Of a DNA stretch of 64,000 bases, positions 56,034 through 64,000 are shown in pieces. The position numbers and the translations under genes are program-made. This stretch comes from Marsupella aquatica (lineage: Eukaryota; Marchantiophyta). The notes under the pieces were generated by a model. It saw only the letters and a list, made by a program, of their open reading frames with translations, had not been told where the DNA came from and did no database searches. The DNA lies in contig OZ316892.1 of the NCBI GenBank assembly GCA_973895155.1, positions 29,760,001-29,824,000 on the forward strand, written 5' to 3'. Each line of letters begins with the position of its first letter. The stretch's first letter is position 1.

Positions 56034-58260
56034 TCACAATTGCTTGTGAGACAATTGCAAAACCTTCAACACATCACGGTGTCTAGAAAAACTCTTCAAA
56101 TAAATCACTTTGGTAAATGCGTCAGTTGGGTAGAGTTTACCATCAATCATACTATCACACACACTTTGCCTGATAAAATGATACCTAGCGCCAATGTGCT
56201 TCACTTTGCTGCCCATCACTTGGTTCACAGCAAGATGGAGCGCACTTTGACAATCATAATGGAGTTTTGAACACATTCCTTGTGGCAATCTCATCTCAGT
56301 GATCAGTCTATTCAACCAAATTGCTTCCTTTGTTGTTTGCGCCGCTGCAACATACTTTGCTTCTATAGTAAATTGAACAATACACTTCTACAAAGTTGAC
56401 CTCTAATTTATGCATTCACCGCCAAGTGTGAACATATAACTTGTTGTTGACCTCCTCCGATCTAGTCAAATTCAATGCATAGTCAACATTTAAATAGCCC
56501 ATCAATGATCTAACATTATCAGCATGCATGTGCATCAAACAATAGACCATGATCCACGGTACTCTTCAAGTATTGAATAATCCACTTCACTGCTTCCTAT
56601 GCCATTGTACCTTCCCTGGATTCGACATGTACCTACTCACCTTGCCCATAGCCATGGCAAGATTAGGTCTAGTGCAAGTCATCAAATACATGAGACTCCT
56701 CACTACCTTGTCATAAGGAACCTTTGACATCAACCCCTTCTCTTTCTCATCCGTAGGATGGAAAGCTGGTGACAACTTGAAGTGTGGAGCCAACGGGGTA
56801 CTTACTGACTTGCTATCCCCCATGTTGAGTGAACCTTGCAATTACCTTCCTCGCATAACTAGCTACTATGCGTACATCAACCATAGCTTGCCAGCCTCCA
56901 AGTCCCTAGTGATCTCCATACCCTAAATCCTCTTAGTTGGCCCCAAGTCCTTCATCTTATAATAAACTTTGCACTGAGTAGTGCCTTGAGCTTAACAATC
57001 TCAGACCTATCTTGGCTGCAATAAGCATGTCATTCACATAAAGTACTAAAATAATGAACCCAAGAGTAACATTCTTCATCAGTTTAAGATACACACAAGG
57101 ACCAAACACACTTTTGTGAAAACCTTGTGCACAATTCGAATCATCAAACCATTTATTCCACTGTCTTGGCGACTATTTCAACCCATATAAGGATCTCAGC
57201 AATCTGCAAACCAAATCCTCTTGTCCTCTCTTCACAAAACCTAGTAGTTGTCTCATGAAGACCTCGGGGGTTTCACTTTCACAAAAATGGCATATCACGT
57301 GCGACGAAGGATAGGGTCATTTTATTGGTTCTAAGGGAAGACATAGGAATTTTTGTAGAAGAACAATAAAGTTTTTTAAATTCAATTTTGAGACTTATAA
57401 GAACATTATGGTCTTTTTAATCCAATTTTTAGAACATTCCAAGAATATTTCAACTTTATAGGGGTTAAATTTTTTTAAAAAATCTTACATTTTAGGGGTC
57501 AGAGGCCTAAAAATGTCGTAGACGATGGGGAGGTCCCCATATAGTGAGACCCCTTAGATGAAGACCACCTCTTCCAAGGTGCCATAAAGAAAAGTTGTGA
57601 CAACATCCATCTGATCTAGAAGTAGACCAAACATAACAACAAGTACACATAGTAGCCGTATTGTAGAGTTCTTAGCAACTGGTGAGAAAACCTCATTGTA
57701 ATCCATACCTTTTTCATGTGTGAATCCCTTGGCTACCAACCAAGCCTTGTAGACCTTTGATCCACCTATTGTGGATTGATCCTTCAGCTTGTAAATCTAC
57801 TTGCTGTCCACCACTTGCTGTCTCTTAGGTAGCTTGACGAGCTCGCAAGTTTTGTTGTCCTTCAGTGACTACATCTCCGTTTGCATTGAGCTGTAGTCCA
57901 TTCCTACTTCTCCTTAGAAGCACTTGCCTCATGAAATGAAGAAGGTTCCCCTTCTTCCAAAATCAATGCATCATCCTCATCATCAATAACAAAATTCTCC
58001 TCTTGCAATTGAGATGAATCAACCCATTGTCCATACCTTGGTGGAGTGCGTACATTGCGACCATATGTTCTTCTAGTTGATGACTCTGGTTGATCTACGT
58101 GTCGGTACAATTTGAAGCTCACCAACATCCAATTACTGCTTCACCAACATCAACAAACTCCTCTAGTTCCTCTGGCACAGGAACCAACTCCATAATTGGA
58201 GAAACTCCAGGTTCTCTCCGGTCATGCGCCTCATGACCAATCTCCCCCTCAACGTACAAA
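56034..58260 (-). pseudogene. Ty1/copia pol relic
   Basis: Minus-strand fragments in copia order. An integrase tail-linker region (58,128-57,904, GRNVRTPPRYGQWVDSSQL) is followed by the RT start (57,739-57,554: AKGFTHEKGMDYNEVFSPVA, MDVVTTFLYGTLEEVVFI). The RT active site near 57,030-57,060 reads LYVNDMLIAA, with Asn in place of the first Asp of YVDD. The RT C-terminus is at 56,841-56,587 (VPYDKVVRSLMYLMTCTRPN). RNase H end is at 56,315-56,034 (HYDCQSALHLAVNQV, KHIGARYHFIRQSV). Frameshifts and a roughly 290-bp insertion interrupt it. No 5' LTR was identified; the chromovirus LTR fragment begins at 58,673. Confidence 0.78.
57265..57555. mobile_element. MITE-like insertion in the copia relic
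   Basis: About 290 bp interrupts the RT coding sequence. Its edges read GGGGTTTCACT and AGTGAGACCCC, an 11-bp inverted repeat with one mismatch. ATGAAGACC occurs on both sides, but offset, so the TSD is not clear. Confidence 0.45.
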
Positions 58261-58672
58261 ATTCAGGATAAGAGATTTTTCTTTGTTAGTACGGGAGACC
58301 TGAGTATTCTCCCCCTCCTTCAATAATTTGGATTCATTCAAGGAAATATCCCTATTGACAATGAGCTTATAGACAATAGGATCCCATAACCTGTAGGCTT
58401 TTATTCCACTTTGGTACTAAAGAAAAATACATTTATTGGAGGTAGGATCCAACTTGGTCTTATTATGTTGTGGTGTGAGAGCATATGCATCACTTCCCAA
58501 AACTACCAGTTATGATAGTCGGCTTGCCGCTTATAGTGCATTTCAAACGACATTTTGAAATTGATTGCACTAGAAAGAGAAAATTTTACCAAATAAGCTA
58601 CCGTATTTGGAGCTACTACGGCCCAAAATTCATGTGGTAAACCTGATTGGCTCAACATACTTTATGACCGCT

Positions 58673-59750
58673 AGTCGCTAAACTTGATTACCTTAACACT
58701 TAGCTCCGATGTTGCTTACTCCGACGGTGAGCTCCTCTATGGCCCTAGCTCGGAACGACCATTTGGAGAGGACTTAGCATGAGGAGACTGGTGGGCAATG
58801 GGCGCGGCGCAAGCGAAGGCAAGGCGCTAAGCCGGTAACACACACTAGGACTTAGGCTAGTTGAGGGGTCACGGGAAAGGGCCGGGCAGAAGGTCAACCG
58901 TCCGGACCCCCAGACGGACTTTGAGTTTGGAGGGCTCGAGTGAGAGCTCCGTCCTCTTGGGCCCAAGGCAAATGGAGTTTACTTCATGTGCAACGGACGC
59001 TTGGGGCATGAGTTACGGCCCGACTCAGGTTTCGCCGCTCGGAGGCGTCCGGCGACAATGGGTTTTGAGGGCCTAGGCATGAGCCCTGGGTTGGCCCGAT
59101 CACAATGGGCTAAGGCACTCCGCCTCCAAATGCCTAACTAGAAGGTTATGGGCATAGCCAGTTGGTGGTGTGCCTAGACATGCGGGTTGGGGTCCAGGTG
59201 GGGGGCCAAGAATGTGGGGACCAAAGTAGGTCCAGGGTGGCAGGTCTCCAGAAGCATATATGAGAGAGTGATGTCTCCCTGTGGACTATGGGCGAGCCGA
59301 AGTCGTGAGCCGCATTGATCGTGACACTAACGAAAAATGCCAAATGGTAACGACGATTCATAACTTCCCAACGGGAAGTTTGTTGGAGAACTTTTTGGGT
59401 GCGTTGGAAAGCTTTTGAGGAGGAGTATATTTTTATGAGCTCAACTGAGTCTAGGGGTGCCATGAATTCTCAGGGTTTGCAGGGGCCATCTCCCTATTTT
59501 GCCAAATCCTGTCAAAATAATTGTCAAGCCAGTCTCCGAAGTGAGCTTGGGTTGGGGAGGCAAGACCAAGTACGCATGGAGGTTGATTTCCAAGCGCACT
59601 TGGCCCTTAGGCTATTAGCAGGGCAAGACTGAGAGTTGGTTGTTAGAGTCGGGGCCTTTCTGGTCCCAGTATGTTGAGACAAACTTTAGGATAAACTACA
59701 CTATTTGGGCCATGAACATGTCTTGGGGACACGACAGTCAGTTGGGGCAA
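58673..59750 (+). repeat. Truncated chromovirus LTR joined to kinase exon 5 of copy 3
   Basis: Starts AGTCGCTAAACTTGATTACC and follows the LTR family to about position 1,080 of roughly 1,500, then stops at CAGTTGGGGCAA and continues directly as kinase exon 5. At the join both partners share ATGGATA/TGGATA, so the breakpoint sits in microhomology. Confidence 0.75.
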
Positions 59751-61775
59751 TGGATACTTAGATCCTTAATATTATTCTACTGGCCAGTTTTCAACAAAAT
59801 TCGACGTGTGTATAGCTATGGCGTTGTTGTTTTAGAGGTTATTTCTAGAAGGAAGTCCATCAACTTTGACCAGACACTATCTGATGAGGACAGAATACTT
59901 GTGCGCTAGGTATGGTCTTGCTAGGTATGGTCTTACTTTTGCAATTATACAAGTTATACATTGTTTTTAGTTAGTTTCAAGTTGATGACATCTAGCAAGC
60001 AAAAATCATGCTAGTAGCCCACGTCATAGAAGTTGCACTAATGTATGGATCGGTTGTGATTAAGAAGTCGATCAGGTGCATGTGTGTTTTTCTTTAATGT
60101 GGCATTTACTGTCAAATGTGGTGACCAGATTATCCAGATCATACATGTGTTAATCAGCGAGAGCTGATATATTAGGAACACATATTAAGTTTAGAAGATC
60201 TTGAATGTAGTTTAGTATTTGATAAAAAGATTCAACATTATTAATTTGATTTGGGCAGAAAGTTCGTTGGATATGTAACTTAATAGCCAAATTTGGTTAA
60301 ATTTGTTTCTAACGTAGTTTACATCTTCTGTGTGTAGGTTCAAAAGAAGCATAAACAGGGGTTATTGCTAGAGATCTTGCAACCCTAGTTGAGAGAGAAC
60401 TATGTGCTAGCTCAAGTCATGAGAGCCATCCATGTTGGTTTATTATGTGTACAAGAAGGTCCAACAAGGCGCCCATCAATGTCTCAAGTACTAAACATGC
60501 TCTTGGGAAATATGGATGCAGTGTACGAACATGAAAATAACCAATGTGATATGGAAGTACCATCGACTGACAGTAAGATTCAATATTCAAGTGACCCCTC
60601 TCAATTCTCACGATGGAAGAATAGTTCTTTTTCGGTCTACAAATGTGAATGGTAACTGACGCAGGTCATTCCCCATTGCACCTGTGATGCAAGAAGAGTT
60701 ATGATGTCTGAGTGCTCACTGAGGGAGAAACAGAACTCAAAAGCTGACAGAGGCTCAGGTGAAAAGCTAGAGTGATTTTTGGTGTCTAATTTTGGAATAC
60801 ATATCATATCATGGAAAATAAATTATACACATCATGAGGTCTGGGGAGAGTTGTGGGTGCCTGGTGATCGGGCTGGTGATGATGTGAATAGTGGAGAATA
60901 GAGTATGTTGACTTGAATGGACCTGCCACACAAAATTGAATTACGTACGCTCTGTTGGTCCTGTTAGATGCGCAACGGGATGAGCAAAACTCTGTATTGC
61001 CAGATTATCTTTGATTTGAGCTTCTGTGGCCTGGGATTGGAAAGACGCGATTTATTGGAATCTTTAAGTTGTTTTAAATCAACTACTAGCTTATAATTCA
61101 GGACGACGTCGATTGAAAGTTATTAGTAAGTACAGCTGCTCAGACAGGTTGACTGAAGGACGGCTAGAAATCTGGAATCAACGATACTACTCACTCCCAG
61201 CCTTTTCCTGGTTGAAATATTGAAATCTTGTGCTTCTGCACATGCTTGCAGATGACTTGGACGATTTATATAGTGATCCAATCACTGAGGAGACTATGTG
61301 CGACCCTGTGAGCTGCTCTGATGGCCGGACTTATTGTAGATGGACTCTGATTGACAATGGAATGACCAGGTCACCATATGACAGGACCGAACTAACTATT
61401 CATTGTGATGACATCACTACAAGGTCAAGATTATTTAGAGTCTTTCCAGAACAAGCATCAAAGTTTCGGGAGCGCCGAAACAAACATCGAGCGGAGGCTC
61501 TGCAGCACGCACGCACTGATCCAGTCGAGTTGGAGTGCGCTATAGAGAAACTGAACGACATTCTCGTGTGGGACCGTAGAGATGCTGAATGTCGGAAGGA
61601 GCTTGCTCGAACTCTAAGCCTTGTTTGTCAAACTATTCCTCAACCATCGCTTTTGGATACAATTCCTGAGGTGATGCACGAAGGTATGATAAGAGCTAGA
61701 CTTGACAACGAAGGGGATCTATTCCTCAAATTCTTGGTGCTATTTTATGTTGCAATCTGGTTGTTCATAATCTAG
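59751..61775 (+). pseudogene. Kinase-U-box fusion, copy 3 (truncated pseudogene)
   Basis: Exon 5 (59,751-59,909) lost its upstream exons to the LTR junction and has frameshifts near its start. Its last codon TGG is TAG. Exon 6 (60,338-60,572, 235 nt) has an in-frame stop in the LQP-LREN segment. The U-box exon (61,252-61,775, 524 nt) is open and nearly identical to copy 2 ([20 protein letters not shown], tail [10 protein letters not shown]). The donor at 60,573 (GTAAGATT) and acceptor TTGCAG are preserved. A transcript from a downstream promoter could still encode the U-box alone, but no evidence for one is visible. Confidence 0.75.
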
Positions 61776-64000
61776 AACTCTCCAGGCATCTAGAGTAAAT
61801 ACAACTCTATGAGCAAATCCTGGTAAAACGTGGATTGAAAAGACCCGGGCAATAGTGAGAGATTTCATGTGAATGAGGCTAAGAGTCACTAGAAGGCTGC
61901 TTCCATGGAGTAAGAAGGCCGGCATCAAGGCGAAGCGTCAAAATGGTGGGTATATCAAATTGCACTACCCGATTCTAAAGTTGCAGTCAACACTAGCTTC
62001 CATGAACATCCGGGAATTGCACTACCGGATAATCATGTATAGTCATCACATGTCTGGTTTTGTAACTTAAACTGCCGTCTCAACATTTGCCGTTTCAATA
62101 TCTGGTTGAATTTCCATATTTATCTTAGTTTTCACAGTGCTGAGTATTGATGGCTCGATCTGTCATTTCTTCTATCTGTATGAAGGAGGGCGGAAGCATT
62201 ACCAGCAGATCCGTTTTGGCAAGTCATTCAATTCCGTCCAGCAGTCCAAGGATCGAACTCCAAGATGTGTACGGCCCAGAAACAACTCATTGTACGTGGG
62301 CAAATTGGGTCCATCACCAGCTATGGCCGGTCCCAGACCCAGTTAAGGTCAGACGGTCGAGAGTCAAATACTGCAAGAAATATTTGTAGGTGACTTTTGA
62401 TCTCTACACCACGGCAGAACTTGTTATCATGAGTTGCAGAGTGTTAATTTCTTAGTTGAACTCTTCACTTCCACACTTTTTCAGTGTCGGAAGAGTTCCT
62501 TCTGCCGGATAGCTTTGAAAAACCAGCGTTCAACAAGCACCAGAATCTTCAAACGTTAGTAGAAGGAGGAGCTATCCTGCGTTCAACAAGCTCAATGTAA
62601 TGCATGTGAACCCTCACCGAGTTTCTAAAATAAGATTCCAGTTAGTACCCTTTAATTTCTTGAAGTATGCTCCTCAACAATCTTCTCGTCTGCACGCTTA
62701 CCTTCCTGGTAAGTCCACTTCATACCATGGAAATTGTGTGAATGTAACGATAATTGAAGGGAAGGTCTTGAGATGTGGCATGAAATGCAATAGCGGGAGT
62801 TGTGCCCAGAAGACCTCAAAGTTGCACAGTAGCAATTATTCACAAATTCGTCTCAAGTATATGTAGATTCTTTGTGCTTGGATATAGTTGGAACCATGAG
62901 CAGAGGTACGTTGTGTGTAGAGAACTGTCTTTCTCGATAAAGTCTCAACATCATTCTTTAAGATTTCACGGGTAAATTCTTAATGAGATTATAATTTACT
63001 CATCTCATGGTCTGCATATATTTTCCTCCTAGGATCCGTTAGCCACTCTCCAATCATGCTCAAGCGATTTCAATGGTTCTCATCCGTTGAATATTAATAT
63101 TGCCCTCCCTCTGATCAATTACTACCCATTAGTTCCCTACTGAATTTGCTAGTTTGAGGAGCTCATATCGTGAAGTCCCGTTTTCTGAGTCTAAGTACGT
63201 TTGTACTCTTCAATTAGCTGGTTTTTAACTCTAGTTGCATTCAAGACAAACAAGAGAATTAAAGAGATACTTATCATGATCTATCAACTTTGTAAGATGA
63301 GGGTATATATTCTCGTGTATTAAAAGACGTGGATCTCTCGGGGGATTTCTACAGGTCATCATGATCGATCCCAAAGCATTCTGCCCATTGACGCCAATTC
63401 CGAGCCACAGGGTCAATAACATTTCTCTACAGTGATCTCAAAATCTTGATCTGGCTTTGCTTTGACGAACCACGAAAGAAACTTTTGAAAGTGTTGTCTG
63501 AACTTGATTTGGAAACCAGCAATCTAAGCAAGAAACTAATTTCTCCCCTGGTAGTTTGTACTGTATGATAGTCACTTTTCAATCTTGGCCACCTGACCCC
63601 GCGGTCATCTTGTGCCACAAAATATTTGAACAGAGCAGGCGATGCCTTCCATACTGTCTGTCGTCTTTGGACATTAATTCATCAATTGATCCGAGCCTTT
63701 GTCAAGTGGTCCTCGGTCTTCCACCCTGCTGTGGACTCATTTCCTGAAGGAACACAGACAAATAGTCTGACGATCATTCTGTCGATTGTTTACAAAGCAG
63801 ATTAATTAATTAAATGCTTTCATTGGACAATCTAGGTTCATGGAATTTCATTACTTACTGATACCGCCACAAGGTTCGGAGAGTTCTTTGTGCTTTACAA
63901 GTTGAGGCACATGTTTACTCAAGGGAGTGATTTGATCTGACAATCACATCATTTTGCCGCTTAATTGCACGTTGTTTTCCTTTAATTGCACGTTGTTTTC
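61776..64000. other. Downstream part of duplicated unit 3
   Basis: Similar to 49,345-50,900 through most of its length, including AGTGTCGGAAGAGTTCCTTC near 62,485 (also 2,250) and GGACTCATTTCCTGAAGGA near 63,735. No separate gene is supported; the open frames are short and not conserved as protein among copies. After 63,800 I see nothing specific. Confidence 0.45.

Overview
This 64 kb window is nuclear DNA from a land plant. The evidence is spliceosomal GT-AG introns, a plant type III polyketide synthase, plant-type kinase and U-box exons, an XH-domain protein of the IDN2/FDM family, a chromodomain Ty3 retrotransposon, a Ty1/copia relic and small MITEs. The intronless CHS-like gene and the unfamiliar transposons suggest a non-seed plant, perhaps a bryophyte, but that is inference and the species is not established.

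Layout. 1-2.6 kb, 45.4-50.9 kb and 59.75-63.9 kb are three diverged tandem copies of one unit: a receptor-like cytoplasmic kinase exon set followed by a U-box exon. In all three copies, conserved in-phase splice sites join kinase and U-box into one predicted protein of about 514 aa. Copy 2 is complete, copy 1 is cut by the window edge and copy 3 is a pseudogene truncated by an LTR fragment. 3.36-6.5 kb is a decayed CACTA transposon. 6,504-15,568 is a Ty3/chromovirus element (TSD TTAGG) that contains other insertions. 16.6-18.1 kb, 35.66-37.76 kb and 58.67-59.75 kb are further LTRs of that family. 39.65-40.85 kb is an apparently intact CHS-superfamily gene. 51.5-53 kb is an XH-domain gene. 54.9-58.3 kb is a copia relic. 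Three copies of a 203-bp MITE, each with an 8-bp TSD, lie at 4.8, 15.0 and 35.5 kb.

Most unusual feature. 19,040-35,112 is a 16.1-kb terminal-inverted-repeat DNA transposon (ends AACAC...GTGTT, 4-bp TSD TTCT). It carries (a) a DDE-like transposase with a GHTHDQIDQ motif, (b) a Ulp1/C48 SUMO-protease-like gene, (c) a ParB-like domain joined to a bacterial-type DNA amino-methyltransferase (N6-adenine/N4-cytosine, beta-type motif order), (d) an F-box-like gene, and (e) about 22 copies of a long imperfect palindrome centred on GGGATAC..GTATCCC or GGGATCCATGGATCCC. A 2.5-kb sibling at 9,407-11,932 has the same type of ends and a 4-bp TSD (AACC). It carries a relic of the same F-box-like gene at the same end and its own array of a different palindrome (GATAAATTTATC). 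Together they define a transposon group in which each family appears to carry its own palindrome array, and at least one family carries a ParB-methyltransferase. The methyltransferase, transposase and protease of the large copy all hold stops or frameshifts, so this copy is probably dead.
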